The notes: generated by a model from the letters alone, not told the origin. Counted from the stretch's first letter, positions 10,588-20,589 are shown. The stretch is DNA of 64,000 bases from Mycobacterium sp. 1274756.6 (GCF_001668625.1 NZ_LZLJ01000072.1:1-64000); one strand, 5' to 3'. A program made the numbers and translations.

Positions 10588-11010
10588 GTGCAACCGCCCG
10601 ACTCGCCCGCCTTCCCGCCCGAACTCGCCGCCCCGTTCGACCAGGAGCTGGGGCTCGTCTACACCGAAGTGACCGCCGAGGGCGCCCGCGCGCATCTGGA
10701 CGTGACGCCGAAGTTGTTGCAGCCCATGGGTTTGGTGCACGGCGGGGTGTTCTGCTCGGTGGTGGAGAGCATGGCCAGCGTGGCCGGGTTCGCCTGGCTC
10801 GCCGAGCACGGCGGCGGCAACGTCGTCGGCGTCAACAACAGCACCGACTTCCTGCGCGCCGGCCGCGCCGGCCGGCTGCACGGGGTCGCGACCCCGCTGC
10901 ACCGCGGCCGCCGCCAGCAGTTGTGGCTGGTGACCATCAGCGACGCCGAGCAGCGGACGCTCGCCCGCGGGCAGGTCCGGCTGCAGAACCTGCCGGCCGA
11001 CGGCGCCTAG
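10588..11010 (+). CDS. PaaI-type hotdog thioesterase (Rv1847-like)
   Basis: 140 residues from a GTG. Hotdog fold, 4HBT/PaaI group: PMGLVHGGVFCSVVESMAS near residues 50-68 is the family helix with the GG turn, and GGGNVVGVNNSTDFLRAG follows. It probably hydrolyses a small acyl- or aryl-CoA thioester; the substrate is unknown. No clear ribosome site precedes the start, and a second GTG two bases upstream is out of frame. In M. tuberculosis the urease operon follows this gene; here ndh, facing it, begins 20 bases later. Confidence 0.88.
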   Translation: MQPPDSPAFPPELAAPFDQELGLVYTEVTAEGARAHLDVTPKLLQPMGLVHGGVFCSVVESMASVAGFAWLAEHGGGNVVGVNNSTDFLRAGRAGRLHGVATPLHRGRRQQLWLVTISDAEQRTLARGQVRLQNLPADGA

Positions 11011-11029
11011 CGGTACGCGGCGGCGGCCG

Positions 11030-12418
11030 CTAGTTTGCGACCCGGTGCACCTCGGCGCGCTGTGCCTCGGTAGCGAACATCTCCAACTGCTCCATGCGGG
11101 TGCGGCCGAAGGCCTGCTGGTCGGTGATCGTCAGCTGACTGCGGGCGTCGGACAGGAAGGTCATCGTCCACGACAGCAGGGTGCTGATCTTGGATTTGAA
11201 CCCGACCAGATAGACCAGGTGCAGCACCAGCCAGGCCAGCCAGGCCAGGAAGCCGCTGAACTCCAGCGGGCCGATCTTGGCGACCGCGGAGAACTTCGAC
11301 ACGGTGGCCATCGAGCCCTTGTCCAGGTACTGGAACGGTTCGCGCTGGGCGGGGTCGGCGCCGCGCAGCTCGGCCCGGATCAGGTTGGCGGCGTACTTGC
11401 CGCCCTGGATGGCGCCCTGCGCCACGCCCGGCACGCCGTCCACGGCGGCCATGTCGCCGACGACGAACACGGTGGGGTGGCCGGGCACCGACAGGTCGGG
11501 CAGCACCTTGACCCGGCCGGCCCGGTCGAGTTCGACGTCGGACTGCTCGGCGAGGTCGCGGCCCAGCGGGCTGGCCGACACCCCGGCCGACCACACCTTG
11601 CAGGTCGACTCGATGCGACGCTCGGTGCCGTCGTGGTCCTTGACCATCAGCCCGTTGCGGTCGACGTCGGTGACCATCGCCCCGAGCTGGATCTCCACGC
11701 CCATCTTCTCCAGCCGTTCGGCGGCCCGCCGGCCCAGCTTCTCGCCCATCGGCGGCAGCACGGCGGGGGAGGCGTCGAGCAGGATCACCCGCGCCGAGGT
11801 CGGGTCGATCTTGCGGAAGGTGCCCTTGAGGGTGCGGTCGGCCATCTCGGCGATCTGGCCGGCCATCTCCACCCCGGTGGGCCCGGCGCCGATGACGGTG
11901 AAGGTCAGCAGCTTGTTGCGGCGGGCCGGGTCGCTGGAGCGTTCGGCGCGCTCGAAGGCGGACAGGATCCGGCCGCGCAGCTCCAGGGCGTCGTCGATGG
12001 ACTTCATGCCTGGCGCCCACTCGGCGAACTGGTCGTTGCCGAAGTAGGACTGCCCCGCGCCGGCGGCGATGATGAGGCTGTCGTAGGGGGTTTCGTAGAC
12101 GTGGCCCAGCAGTTCGGAGACCACGACCTTGTTGGCCAGGTCGATGCGGGTGACGTCGCCGAGCAACACCTGGACGTTGCGCTGTTTCCGCAGGATGACG
12201 CGGGTGGCCGGGGCGATCTCGCCCTCGGAGATGATCCCGGTGGCGACCTGGTAGAGCAGCGGCTGGAACAGGTGATGGGTGGTGCGCGCGATCAGTTTGA
12301 TGTCGACGTCGGCGCGCTTGAGCTTCTTCGCGGCGTTGAGGCCGCCGAAGCCGGATCCGATGATGACGACCTGGTGGCGACGCCGGGGCTCGGCAGCGAC
12401 TTCGGGTTGGGCACTCAC
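11030..12418 (-). CDS. ndh: Type II NADH dehydrogenase
   Basis: Single-subunit, non-proton-pumping NADH:menaquinone reductase bound to the inner face of the membrane. 462 residues. FAD site VIIGSGFGGLNAAKKLKRAD near residues 18-37, NADH site TVIGAGPTGVEMAGQIAEMA near 175, second FAD motif VFVVGDMAAVDGVPGVAQGA near 315. A C-terminal hydrophobic region (LAWLAWLVLHLVYLVGFK, about 385-402) fits membrane anchoring. It is the main respiratory entry point in mycobacteria. It sits alone between convergent thioesterase and the SDR gene. Confidence 0.95.
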   Translation of the reverse strand: MSAQPEVAAEPRRRHQVVIIGSGFGGLNAAKKLKRADVDIKLIARTTHHLFQPLLYQVATGIISEGEIAPATRVILRKQRNVQVLLGDVTRIDLANKVVVSELLGHVYETPYDSLIIAAGAGQSYFGNDQFAEWAPGMKSIDDALELRGRILSAFERAERSSDPARRNKLLTFTVIGAGPTGVEMAGQIAEMADRTLKGTFRKIDPTSARVILLDASPAVLPPMGEKLGRRAAERLEKMGVEIQLGAMVTDVDRNGLMVKDHDGTERRIESTCKVWSAGVSASPLGRDLAEQSDVELDRAGRVKVLPDLSVPGHPTVFVVGDMAAVDGVPGVAQGAIQGGKYAANLIRAELRGADPAQREPFQYLDKGSMATVSKFSAVAKIGPLEFSGFLAWLAWLVLHLVYLVGFKSKISTLLSWTMTFLSDARSQLTITDQQAFGRTRMEQLEMFATEAQRAEVHRVAN

Positions 12419-12529
12419 GGTTGATTGCTCCTCGACACCGGCAGCACGTTCGCCCTTAACCGTAGCCGTCCCGTTCGGGGCCCGCCCGGCGGGTAGCTGT
12501 GGGGTTGACCACCGCCGGCGGTCGGGCGA

Positions 12530-13207
12530 TCAGCCGAAGTTCGCCAGCGCGCCGTGGCTGACGTGCAGGGTCTGCCCGGTGATGTGACGCGCGGCCGGTG
12601 TGGTGAGGAACAGGCTCAACCGGGCGATCTCGGCGGCGACGGTCGGCGTGGCGCGGGTCAGGCCGTCGTAGCCGGGCTGGTAGTTCTGTCCGCCGGCGAC
12701 CACGTTGATGGTGATCCCGCGGGTGCCGAAGACTTCGGCCTGACCGGCGCTCCAGTTGCCCAGGGCGGCCTTCATCGCGGCCGTGACCGCCCCGCCCTGC
12801 GGCTCGTCGGCGATCACGCTGACGATCGACCCACCCGAGCGCAGGTGGTCGCCGACGGTCTGCACGGTCAGCACCGCGGAGAGCACGGTGGCGTCCAGGC
12901 CGCTGCGCCACGCGGCGGCGTGGTCGGCCAGCGTGTAGGTGCGCGGGTCGCCGGGTTCGGTCTGCGGTGCGGGCACGTTGACGATGGTGTCGAGGTGGTG
13001 GGGGAACAGTCCGCGCGCCTCGGCGAGGCTGGCCGGGTCGGTGTTGTCACAGACGATCGCGTCCACGTCGAGCTGCCGGGCGACGGCCTGCAGCTCGTCG
13101 GGTCGGCGGCCGGTGAGCGTCACGGTGTGGCCCGCTTCGCCGAAGCTCTCGGCAATCGTGCGGCCCAGTTCGGTGTCCCCGCCGGTGACCAGGACCTCCA
13201 TCGCCAT
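12530..13207 (-). CDS. Short-chain dehydrogenase-like protein without the catalytic tyrosine (Rv1856c-like)
   Basis: 225 residues with an SDR fold. The nucleotide-binding turn is TGGDTELG near residues 8-15 and NVPAPQ stands where NNAG is expected. The YxxxK active site is replaced: the lysine is present in AVTAAMKAAL but the position four before it is Thr, not Tyr. The C-terminal part (RGITINVVAGG, HITGQTLHVSHGA) is typical of SDRs. It may bind NAD(P)(H) without catalysing the usual oxidation, or use another residue. The start could be 13207 or the second ATG at 13201. Confidence 0.82.
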   Translation of the reverse strand: MAMEVLVTGGDTELGRTIAESFGEAGHTVTLTGRRPDELQAVARQLDVDAIVCDNTDPASLAEARGLFPHHLDTIVNVPAPQTEPGDPRTYTLADHAAAWRSGLDATVLSAVLTVQTVGDHLRSGGSIVSVIADEPQGGAVTAAMKAALGNWSAGQAEVFGTRGITINVVAGGQNYQPGYDGLTRATPTVAAEIARLSLFLTTPAARHITGQTLHVSHGALANFG

Positions 13208-13255
13208 ACCCTCCTCGTACGCGGCGCCCGACTGCGGCGCCGACCCGGCTCATGT

Positions 13256-13267
13256 TACTGGACAGTA
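13256..13267. promoter_or_regulatory. Short perfect palindrome between the SDR gene and modA
   Basis: TACTGGACAGTA reads the same on both strands. It lies in the 161-base divergent intergenic region, 49 bases before the SDR start and about 100 before modA. It could be an operator; no regulator is suggested by neighbours. Confidence 0.25.
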
Positions 13268-13368
13268 GCTAGCTCGTGCACCGGGGCCGACACGATCCGG
13301 ACACGGTTTGGCCTCCGCACCGGTTCGGCCCTGCCGCGCAGCGTCGGGCGGTGACTAGGGTGCAGCCC

Positions 13369-14127
13369 ATGCGTCGAATCTCCTTGCTCGCCGTCGGTGT
13401 GTCCGCGCTGATGGCGACCGCCCTGAGCGGGTGCAGCTCCGCCGATGACCAGGCCTCCTCGATCACGGTGTTCGCCGCGGCGTCGCTCAAGCCGGCGTTC
13501 ACCGAGATCGCCGAGCAGTTCAAGACCGACCACCCCGGCGTGACCGTCGAGTTCGACTTCGGCGGCTCGTCGGCGCTGGCCACCCAGCTCACCGAGGGCG
13601 CGACCGCCGACGTCTTCGCCTCCGCCGACACCGCGCAGATGGACAAGGTCGACCAGACCGGGCTGCTGGACGGGCCCCCGGTCGATTTCGCCGCCAACAC
13701 GCTGGTGATCGTGACCGCACCGGACAACCCCAAGCAGGTGGAGTCCTTCGCGGATCTGGCCCGGCCCGAGCTCAACGTGGTGGTGTGCCAGGCGCCGGTG
13801 CCGTGCGGCGCGGCCACCCGCCGGCTGGAGGAGAACACCGCAGTCCACCTCAACCCGGCCAGCGAGGAGCCCAGCGTCACCGACGTGCTCACCAAGGTCA
13901 CCAGCGGTCAGGCCGACGCCGGGCTGGTCTATGTCACCGATGCGCTCAACGCCGGGGACACCGTGACCACGGTGCGCTTCCCGGAGTCCGACGACGTGGT
14001 CAACGTCTATCCGATCGCGGTGCTGAAGAAGGCCCCCGCCGCCGGGCTCGCGCGGAGCTTCGTCGACCTGGTGACCGGGGAGGCCGGCCAGAAGGTCCTG
14101 GACCGGGCCGGCTTCGCCCAGCCCTGA
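13369..14127 (+). CDS. modA: Molybdate ABC transporter substrate-binding lipoprotein
   Basis: 252 residues. Signal peptide with lipobox [11 protein letters not shown] near residues 13-23, so it is anchored outside the membrane. The mature part has the ModA pattern [43 protein letters not shown] and [15 protein letters not shown]. It binds molybdate or tungstate and hands it to ModBC. ATG start preceded by AGGGTGCAGCCC. modB begins 11 bases after its stop. Confidence 0.95.
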   Translation: MRRISLLAVGVSALMATALSGCSSADDQASSITVFAAASLKPAFTEIAEQFKTDHPGVTVEFDFGGSSALATQLTEGATADVFASADTAQMDKVDQTGLLDGPPVDFAANTLVIVTAPDNPKQVESFADLARPELNVVVCQAPVPCGAATRRLEENTAVHLNPASEEPSVTDVLTKVTSGQADAGLVYVTDALNAGDTVTTVRFPESDDVVNVYPIAVLKKAPAAGLARSFVDLVTGEAGQKVLDRAGFAQP

Positions 14128-14138
14128 GTCGACGCCCG

Positions 14139-14930
14139 GTGAACCGGCCCGCCGGCCTGCCGGGGTGGGTGTACCTGCCCGCCGCGGCGGGGGCCGCGTT
14201 CGTGGTGCTGCCGCTGGCGGCGGTGGCCCTGCGGGTGGACTGGGCGAACTTCTGGTCGCTGCTGACCAGCGAGTCCTCCCGGGCGGCGCTGGGCCTGAGC
14301 GTGCGCACCGCGACGGCGAGCACCCTGCTGTGCATCGTGCTGGGCGTGCCGATGGCGCTGGTGCTGGCCCGCAGCCGGGCCCGGGTGGTGCGGTGGGTGC
14401 GGCCGCTGATCCTGCTTCCGCTGGTGTTGCCGCCGGTGGTCGGCGGTATCGCGTTGCTGTACGCGTTCGGCCGGCTGGGGCTGGTCGGGCGTTATCTCAG
14501 CGCCGCCGGGATCGACGTCGCCTTCACCACCACCGCGGTGGTGCTGGCGCAGACCTTCGTGTCGCTGCCGTTTCTGGTGATCGCGCTCGAGGGGGCGGCG
14601 CGCACCGCCGGGGCGGACTACGAGCTGGTGGCCGCCACCCTGGGGGCGCGGCCGAGCACGGTGTGGTGGCGGGTGACGCTGCCGCTGCTGGTGCCCGGGC
14701 TGGCCTCCGGGGCGGTGCTGGCGTTCGCCCGCTCGCTGGGGGAGTTCGGCGCCACCTTGACCTTCGCCGGTTCGCGGCAGGGCGTGACCCGCACGCTGCC
14801 GCTGGAGATCTATCTGCAGCGGGTGACCGACGCCGACGCCGCGGTGGCGTTGTCGCTGCTGCTGGTGGCGGTGGCCGCGGTGGTGGTGGTCGGGTTGGGC
14901 AGTCGCCGGCTGACGACCGGGGTGGGCTAG
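14139..14930 (+). CDS. modB: Molybdate ABC transporter permease
   Basis: 263 residues from a GTG, with about five to six membrane segments ([20 protein letters not shown] near residues 11-30, [15 protein letters not shown] near 60, and others). The ABC permease EAA-type loop is present: [20 protein letters not shown], then [20 protein letters not shown]. It forms the membrane channel of the molybdate importer. modC begins on the base after its stop codon. Confidence 0.94.
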   Translation: MNRPAGLPGWVYLPAAAGAAFVVLPLAAVALRVDWANFWSLLTSESSRAALGLSVRTATASTLLCIVLGVPMALVLARSRARVVRWVRPLILLPLVLPPVVGGIALLYAFGRLGLVGRYLSAAGIDVAFTTTAVVLAQTFVSLPFLVIALEGAARTAGADYELVAATLGARPSTVWWRVTLPLLVPGLASGAVLAFARSLGEFGATLTFAGSRQGVTRTLPLEIYLQRVTDADAAVALSLLLVAVAAVVVVGLGSRRLTTGVG

Positions 14931-16022
14931 GTGGACGCACCGGGCCTGGAGGTGCGCGCGACGGTCGCCGAGCGCGGGCTGGCGGTGGCCTTCGGTGTTC
15001 CGGCCGGGCAGGTGCTGGCGATCGTCGGGCCCAACGGCGCCGGGAAATCGACGGCGCTGCACGTGATCGCCGGACTGGTGCGGCCCGACGCCGGGCTGGT
15101 TCGGGTGAGGGAGCGGGTGCTCACCGACACCGCCGCGGGGACGCAGGTGGCCACCCATGATCGCCGGGTCGGGCTGCTGTTGCAGAACCCGCTGCTGTTT
15201 CCGCATCTGAGCGTGGCCGCCAACGTGGCGTTCGGGCCGCGTTGCCGCGGCGGCCGCGGGTCGGTCACCGCGATCGCGCGCCGCTGGCTGCGCGAGGTCG
15301 ACGCCGAGGCGCTGGCCGACCGCAAACCGCGCCGGCTCTCCGGCGGGCAGGCCCAGCGGGTGGCGATCGCCCGGGCGCTGGCCGCCGAGCCGGAGGTGCT
15401 GTTGCTCGACGAGCCGCTGGCGGGGCTGGACGTGGCCGCGGCCAGCGCGGCGCGGGCGGTGTTGCGCCGGGCGGTGACCGGGGCGCGCACCGCGACCGTG
15501 CTGATCACCCACGACCTGCTCGACGTGGTGAGCATGGCGGACCGGATCCTGGTGCTCGAGGGCGGCGCGGTCGCCGAGTGCGGGCCGGTCAGCGAGGTGT
15601 TGGCGGCCCCGCGCAGCGCGTTCGGTGCGCTGCTCGCCGGGGTGAACCTGGTGGCGGGCACGGTGGCGGCCGACGGGTTGCTGCACGCCGCCGACGGCAC
15701 CGCCTGGCATGGGTTCGGCAGCGTCGGGGCCGGTCAGGCCGGGGTGGCGGTGTTCGCGCCGGCGGCGGTGGCGGTGTTCGCGCAGCCGCCGCAGGGCAGC
15801 CCGCGCAATCTGGTGGCGGTCACGGTCGCGGAGTTGGACACCCGCGGGCCGGTGGTGCGGGTGCGGGGCCGCGAGCAGGCCGACGGCACACCGGGGTTGG
15901 CGGCCGACATCACCGCCGAGGCGGCCGCGCAGCTGGGCCTGGCCTCCGGTCAACGGGTCTGGTTCGGCGTCAAGGCGCACGAGGTGGCGATCCATCCGTC
16001 GGCCCGACACACCGACGGATGA
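14931..16022 (+). CDS. modC: Molybdate ABC transporter ATP-binding protein
   Basis: 363 residues. Walker A GPNGAGKST near residues 33-41, Q-loop LLQNPLLFPHLS, signature LSGGQAQRVAIARAL, Walker B VLLLDEPLAGLD and switch VLITHDL. The C-terminal MOP/TOBE-like domain (about 295-360, ARNL-type start near PRNLVAVTVAELD) is the oxyanion-binding regulatory domain of ModC proteins. GTG start immediately follows the modB TAG, so the two are translationally coupled. modABC and apa are in the same order in M. tuberculosis. Confidence 0.95.
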   Translation: MDAPGLEVRATVAERGLAVAFGVPAGQVLAIVGPNGAGKSTALHVIAGLVRPDAGLVRVRERVLTDTAAGTQVATHDRRVGLLLQNPLLFPHLSVAANVAFGPRCRGGRGSVTAIARRWLREVDAEALADRKPRRLSGGQAQRVAIARALAAEPEVLLLDEPLAGLDVAAASAARAVLRRAVTGARTATVLITHDLLDVVSMADRILVLEGGAVAECGPVSEVLAAPRSAFGALLAGVNLVAGTVAADGLLHAADGTAWHGFGSVGAGQAGVAVFAPAAVAVFAQPPQGSPRNLVAVTVAELDTRGPVVRVRGREQADGTPGLAADITAEAAAQLGLASGQRVWFGVKAHEVAIHPSARHTDG

Positions 16023-16119
16023 CGCCGGTTGGAAACGGTTTGCCGCTCGTCGGGTGATTTTCCGTGCCGGTTACCGGCCGATGTTTGCAATTCGAACTTG
16101 CGTCACGGCCGTAACACGG

Positions 16120-16125
16120 TAGATT
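16120..16125 (+). promoter_or_regulatory. Possible -10 element for apa (leaderless start)
   Basis: TAGATT fits the mycobacterial TANNNT -10 pattern and ends eight bases before the apa ATG, so transcription could begin at or next to the start codon. No ribosome site is obvious before this ATG. Confidence 0.35.
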
Positions 16126-16133
16126 TTTGCGCC

Positions 16134-17204
16134 ATGGAGCAGGTGGATCCGACATCGAACCGTAAAACACTGTGGGGGACGTTGGCGGTCGCGGCGGCGA
16201 CCGGAGCCAGCGCGGTGACGATCGCGTTGCCGGCGACCGCACTCGCCGACCCGCCGCCGCCGCCGGCGCCGCCGACCACGGAGCAGGCGCCACCGCCGGA
16301 GAACCCGCCCGCCCCGCCGCCACCGCCGGGTGAGGCCCCGCCGCCGGCACCCGGGCAGGCCCCGCCGCCCGCGCCGGGACAGGCTCCGCCACCGGCCGAC
16401 CCGCTGGCCCCGCCGCCACCGCCCGCGCCGCAGCCGGCCCGCATCGACAACCCGGTGGGCGGGTTCAGCTTCGTGCTGCCCGCCGGCTGGGTGGAGTCCG
16501 ATGCCACCCAGCTCAACTACGGTTCTGCGCTGCTGAGCAAGGAGATCAGCCCCGGCGAGTTCGGGCAGCCCCCGGTGGTCGCCAACGACACCCGCATCCT
16601 GCTGGGCCGCCTCGACCACAAGCTCTACGCCGCATCGGAGGCCGACAACGCCAAGGCGGCGTCGAAGCTCGCCTCGGACATGGGCGAGTTCTACATGCCC
16701 TACCCGGGTACCCGGGTCAACTCGGAGAACGGTGAGCTCACCGCCGGCGACCTCGCCGGCAACTCGTCGTTCTACGAGGTGAAGTTCACCGACGAGACCA
16801 AGCCCAACGGCCAGATCTGGTCCGGTGTGGTCGGCGACGCCGGCACCGACGACGCCAGCAGCAACCGCTGGTTCGTGGTGTGGCTCGGGACCGCCAACGA
16901 CCCGATCGACAAGGCGGCCGCCACGGCGCTGGCCGAGTCGATCCGCCCGTTCACCGCGCCGGAGGCCCCGCCGGCCCCCGGTGAGCCGCCGGTGCCGGGC
17001 GCCCCGCCGGCTCCCGAGGCACCCGCTCCGCCGCCGGCACCCGGTGCACCGCCCGCCCCGGAGGCCCCGGCACCGCCACCGGCACCGGGCGCTCCGCCGG
17101 CGCCTGCCCCGGCGCCCGGCGTCCCGCCGGCTCCGGCGCCGCCTGCACCACCCGCACCGCCCGCGCCACCGGCACCGCCCGCACCGCCGGCTCAGCCCGC
17201 CTGA
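16134..17204 (+). CDS. apa: Alanine/proline-rich secreted antigen (fibronectin attachment protein)
   Basis: 356 residues. A Sec signal peptide ([20 protein letters not shown], cleaved around ATALADP) is followed by a long Pro/Ala-rich stretch to about residue 105. A globular central domain ([20 protein letters not shown] to about [10 protein letters not shown], residues 110-275) follows, then a Pro/Ala/Glu-rich tail with tandem repeats. In M. tuberculosis the protein is exported, O-mannosylated and binds fibronectin and lectins. The chosen ATG gives MEQVDP, close to the known MHQVDP start; an upstream in-frame extension lacks family sequence. It is longer than the 325-residue M. tuberculosis protein, mainly through the proline regions. 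Confidence 0.93.
   Translation: MEQVDPTSNRKTLWGTLAVAAATGASAVTIALPATALADPPPPPAPPTTEQAPPPENPPAPPPPPGEAPPPAPGQAPPPAPGQAPPPADPLAPPPPPAPQPARIDNPVGGFSFVLPAGWVESDATQLNYGSALLSKEISPGEFGQPPVVANDTRILLGRLDHKLYAASEADNAKAASKLASDMGEFYMPYPGTRVNSENGELTAGDLAGNSSFYEVKFTDETKPNGQIWSGVVGDAGTDDASSNRWFVVWLGTANDPIDKAAATALAESIRPFTAPEAPPAPGEPPVPGAPPAPEAPAPPPAPGAPPAPEAPAPPPAPGAPPAPAPAPGVPPAPAPPAPPAPPAPPAPPAPPAQPA
16998..17087 (+). repeat. Two 45-base in-frame repeats in the apa tail
   Basis: The unit [15 protein letters not shown] occurs twice in succession at protein level (16998-17042 and 17043-17087), followed by a partial third copy. The copies use different synonymous codons, so the duplication is old or kept by selection on the protein. 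Confidence 0.75.
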
Positions 17205-17241
17205 TCAGGCGCGGGCCGGTCCCGTGGGTCGTTCGTACGCA

Positions 17242-17279
17242 TCGAGCGCCGTCGAGTGAAGAACCTCGGCGGCGCTCGA
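17242..17279. terminator. Stem-loop after apa
   Basis: Two 14-base arms (17242-17255 and 17266-17279) pair with one mismatch around a 10-base loop, 37 bases after the apa stop. No T-run follows on either strand, so this would be a non-canonical terminator or an mRNA 3' end structure. It also lies past the end of the leftward CPBP gene. Confidence 0.5.
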
Positions 17280-17365
17280 CGCGTCTGACCGCCAGGGTTC
17301 AACACTCGGCGGGGGTTATCGCTCGCGCCGGGCTGCGCCGCCGGCGCGGACGGGTCAGGCGCGCG

Positions 17366-18133
17366 TCAGGCGGAGAGCTGCCAGACCAGCGCCGCGGCGA
17401 GTGCGCCCATCCCGTTGAGCGACCAGTGCAGCGCGATCGGCGCGATCAGGCTGCCGCTGCGCCGCCGCAGCCAGGTGAACACGAACCCGGCGGCCCCGGT
17501 CGCCAGCACCGCCAGCACCACCCCGGCGAGCATGCCGAGCACGCCGCCACCGAACAGCCGGGTGAACCCGACGTTGCTGCTGGTCAAGCCCAGCGAGGTC
17601 GCGACGTGCCACAGCCCGAACAGCAGCGACCCGGCGGCCGCGACCCCACGGAAGCCCCAGGCGCGGTCCAGCGCGCCGTGCAGCACCCCGCGGAACGCCA
17701 GCTCCTCGGGGATCACCGTCTGCAGCGGGATGATGATCATCGAGGCGACCAGCGCGCCGGAGAGCGTGGCGTAGTGGTTGTTGAGGAACATCGCCCGGGT
17801 CCACGGCAGCGCCGCCCCGACGGCGACGACCGAGAGCACCACCGCGACGGCGCCGAGCGCGTAGCCGGCGCCGGAGCGCCAGTGGTCGCGGCCGAGCCCG
17901 AGTTCGGCCCAGCCCAGCCCCTGGGCGCGGACCAGGATCACCAGGCCGACCGCCGCGAGCGGGACGGTGGCCACCCCGGCCCACGGGGTGGTGAAGTGCG
18001 CGATGAGGTTGGTCAGCGCCAACACCACCACCACGACCGCGATGTCGACGTACACCCGCGCCTGGGTCAGCGCGCTGAGCTGCAGGGATAGCGGGTGGGG
18101 GTGGGGCGCCGCGACGGCGGGGGCCTGCTGCAT
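17366..18133 (-). CDS. CPBP-family intramembrane metalloprotease (CAAX protease-like)
   Basis: 255 residues, about seven hydrophobic segments. The family motifs are complete: EELAFR at about 143-148 (EExxxR), FGLWH at about 172-176 (FxxxH) and HWSLN near 238 (HxxxN). Bacterial relatives act on membrane peptides, for example in bacteriocin self-immunity; the substrate here is unknown. It starts 10 bases after the phosphoketolase stop, so it is probably the second gene of that transcript, an unusual partner for a central-metabolism enzyme. Confidence 0.88.
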   Translation of the reverse strand: MQQAPAVAAPHPHPLSLQLSALTQARVYVDIAVVVVVLALTNLIAHFTTPWAGVATVPLAAVGLVILVRAQGLGWAELGLGRDHWRSGAGYALGAVAVVLSVVAVGAALPWTRAMFLNNHYATLSGALVASMIIIPLQTVIPEELAFRGVLHGALDRAWGFRGVAAAGSLLFGLWHVATSLGLTSSNVGFTRLFGGGVLGMLAGVVLAVLATGAAGFVFTWLRRRSGSLIAPIALHWSLNGMGALAAALVWQLSA

Positions 18134-18143
18134 TCGGCCCAGT

Positions 18144-20528
18144 TTACCGGCTGTTCGACCAGGTCCAGTCCGTGATCGCGGGGTCGTCCTCGCCGTGCTC
18201 GCGGGTGTAGGCCCGCGCCGCCAGCCGGGCGTCGACCATTCGTTGGCGCAGCACCGCGGCGCGACCGCCCAGGCTCGGCACCCGGTCGATGACGTCCATC
18301 ACCAGGTGGAAGCGGTCCAGGTCGTTGAGCATCACCATGTCGAACGGCGTGGTGGTGGTGCCCCGCTCCTTGTAGCCGCGCACGTGCAGTCCGGCGTGGT
18401 TGGTGCGCCGGTAGGTGAGCCGGTGGATCAGCCACGGATACCCGTGATAGGCGAAGATCACCGGCTTGTCGGTCGTGAACAGCGTGTCGAACTCCCGGTC
18501 GGACAACCCGTGCGGGTGGTCGGTGTCCGGCAGCAGCCGCATCAGGTCGACGACGTTGACCACCCGGACCGCCAGGTCCGGCAGCTCGCGACGCAGGATG
18601 TCGGCGGCGGCGAGGGTCTCCAGGGTGGGCACGTCCCCGGCGCAGGCCAGCACCACGTCGGGTTCACCGGTGGTGGTGCCGGCCCACTCCCAGATCCCCA
18701 CCCCGCGGGTGCAGTGCGCCACCGCGTCGGCCATGTCCAGGTAGCTCAGCTGCGGCTGCTTGCCGGCGACGATGACGTTGACGTAGTTGCGGCTGCGCAG
18801 GCAGTGGTCGGCCACCGACAGCAAGGTGTTGCCGTCCGGCGGCAGGTAGACCCGCACCACCTCGGGGCGCTTGTTGGCCACCAGGTCGATGAACCCGGGG
18901 TCCTGGTGCGAGGCGCCGTTGTGGTCTTGGCGCCACACGTGCGAGGTCAGCAGATAGTTCAGCGAGGCGATCGGGCGCCGCCACGGCAACTCCCGGCTGA
19001 CCGTCAGCCATTTCGCGTGCTGGTTGAACATCGAGTCGACGATGTGCACGAACGCCTCGTAGCAGCTGAACAGCCCGTGCCGCCCGGTGAGCAGGTAGCC
19101 CTCCAGCCAGCCCTGGCAGAGGTGTTCGGAGAGCACCTCCATCACCCGGCCGTCGGGGGAGAGGTGCTCGTCGCTGGGCAGGGTGTCGGCCAGCCACACC
19201 TTGTCGGTGGCGTCGTAGACGGCGTCGAGCCGGTTGGAGGCGGTCTCATCGGGGCCCATCAACCGGAACCGGTCGGGGTTGCGGGCCATCACGTCGCGCA
19301 GGAAGCCGCCCAGCACCCGGGTGGCCTCGTGGGTTTCGGTGGCCGGCTGCGGCACCGCGACCGCGTAATCGCGGAAGTCGGGCAGGTCCAGATCGTGCAG
19401 CAGCAGCCCGCCGTTGGCGTGCGGGTTGGCGCTCATCCGGCGGTCGCCGTCGGGTGCCTGGGCCCGCAGCTGCGAGCGCAGCCGCCCGGCCTCGTCGAAC
19501 AGCTCCTCGGGGCGGTAGCTGCGCAGCCACTCCTCGAGCTGGGCGCGGTTCTCGGCGTTGTCGCGGGTGCCCGCCAGCGGCACCTGGTGGGAGCGCCAGG
19601 TGCCCTCGACCTGCAGGCCGTCGACGGTCTTGGGTCCGGTCCAGCCCTTGGGGGTGCGCAGCACGATCATCGGCCAGCGCGGCCGCTCCCCGGACCCGTC
19701 GGCGCGGGCGGCCCGCTGGATGGCCGCGATCTCGTCGAACGCCTCGTCGAGGGCGGCGGCCAGCGCGCGGTGCACCGCCGCCGGTTCGTCGCCGGCGACG
19801 GTGATCGGGCGGTGGCCGTAGCCGCGCAGCAGGCTGTCGAGTTCTTCCTCGGGGATGCGGGCCAGCAGCGTCGGGTTGGCGATCTTGTAGCCGTTGAGGT
19901 GCAGGATCGGCAGCACCGCGCCGTCGCGGGCCGGGTTGAGCAGCTTGTTGGAGTGCCAGCTGGCGGCCAGCGGCCCGGTTTCGGCCTCCCCGTCGCCGAT
20001 CACGCAGGCCACCACCAGCTCCGGGTTGTCCAGCGCGGCCCCGTAGGCGTGCACCAGCGAATAGCCGAGCTCGCCGCCCTCGTTGATCGAGCCCGGCGTC
20101 TGGGCGGCCACGTGGCTGGGGATGCCGCCGGGGAAGGAGAACTGGCGGAACAGGGCGCGCAGCCCGTCGGTGTCCTCGGTGATGCCGGTGTAGACCTCGC
20201 TGTAGGTGCCTTCCAGGTAGGCGTTGGCGACCAGGCCGGGACCGCCGTGGCCCGGCCCGGTGACGTAGATGACGTCGGCGTCGCGTTCCCGGATGACGCG
20301 GTTGAGATGGGCGTAGACGAGGTTGAGGCCCGGGGTGGTGCCCCAGTGCCCGAGCAGCCGCGGCTTGATGTGCTCCGGTGCCAGCGGTTCGCGCAGCAGC
20401 GGGTTGTCCAGCAGGTAGATCTGACCGACCGACAGGTAGTTGGCGGCTCGCCAGTAGGCGTCGATGGCGGCCAGGTCGTCCTCGTCCAGGGTGCGGGAAG
20501 GAGCGGTTTGTGCAGTCATCTCTCCCAT
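18144..20528 (-). CDS. xpk: Xylulose-5-phosphate/fructose-6-phosphate phosphoketolase
   Basis: 794 residues, thiamine-diphosphate enzyme. It cleaves xylulose 5-phosphate (and usually fructose 6-phosphate) with phosphate to acetyl phosphate. Family blocks: [66 protein letters not shown], the TPP-binding [18 protein letters not shown], and C-terminal [17 protein letters not shown]. An ATG at 20519 is also possible; GGGAGAG abuts it too closely to decide. It is divergent from the CoA-transferase gene. No acetate kinase or phosphotransacetylase lies nearby, so the route from acetyl phosphate is not shown here. Confidence 0.94.
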   Translation of the reverse strand: MGEMTAQTAPSRTLDEDDLAAIDAYWRAANYLSVGQIYLLDNPLLREPLAPEHIKPRLLGHWGTTPGLNLVYAHLNRVIRERDADVIYVTGPGHGGPGLVANAYLEGTYSEVYTGITEDTDGLRALFRQFSFPGGIPSHVAAQTPGSINEGGELGYSLVHAYGAALDNPELVVACVIGDGEAETGPLAASWHSNKLLNPARDGAVLPILHLNGYKIANPTLLARIPEEELDSLLRGYGHRPITVAGDEPAAVHRALAAALDEAFDEIAAIQRAARADGSGERPRWPMIVLRTPKGWTGPKTVDGLQVEGTWRSHQVPLAGTRDNAENRAQLEEWLRSYRPEELFDEAGRLRSQLRAQAPDGDRRMSANPHANGGLLLHDLDLPDFRDYAVAVPQPATETHEATRVLGGFLRDVMARNPDRFRLMGPDETASNRLDAVYDATDKVWLADTLPSDEHLSPDGRVMEVLSEHLCQGWLEGYLLTGRHGLFSCYEAFVHIVDSMFNQHAKWLTVSRELPWRRPIASLNYLLTSHVWRQDHNGASHQDPGFIDLVANKRPEVVRVYLPPDGNTLLSVADHCLRSRNYVNVIVAGKQPQLSYLDMADAVAHCTRGVGIWEWAGTTTGEPDVVLACAGDVPTLETLAAADILRRELPDLAVRVVNVVDLMRLLPDTDHPHGLSDREFDTLFTTDKPVIFAYHGYPWLIHRLTYRRTNHAGLHVRGYKERGTTTTPFDMVMLNDLDRFHLVMDVIDRVPSLGGRAAVLRQRMVDARLAARAYTREHGEDDPAITDWTWSNSR

Positions 20529-20589
20529 TGTCCCGATTTCCGGCCCGGCCGTGGGACGTCGCCGCGGCCTCGTTGCCTACGCTGGCGGG

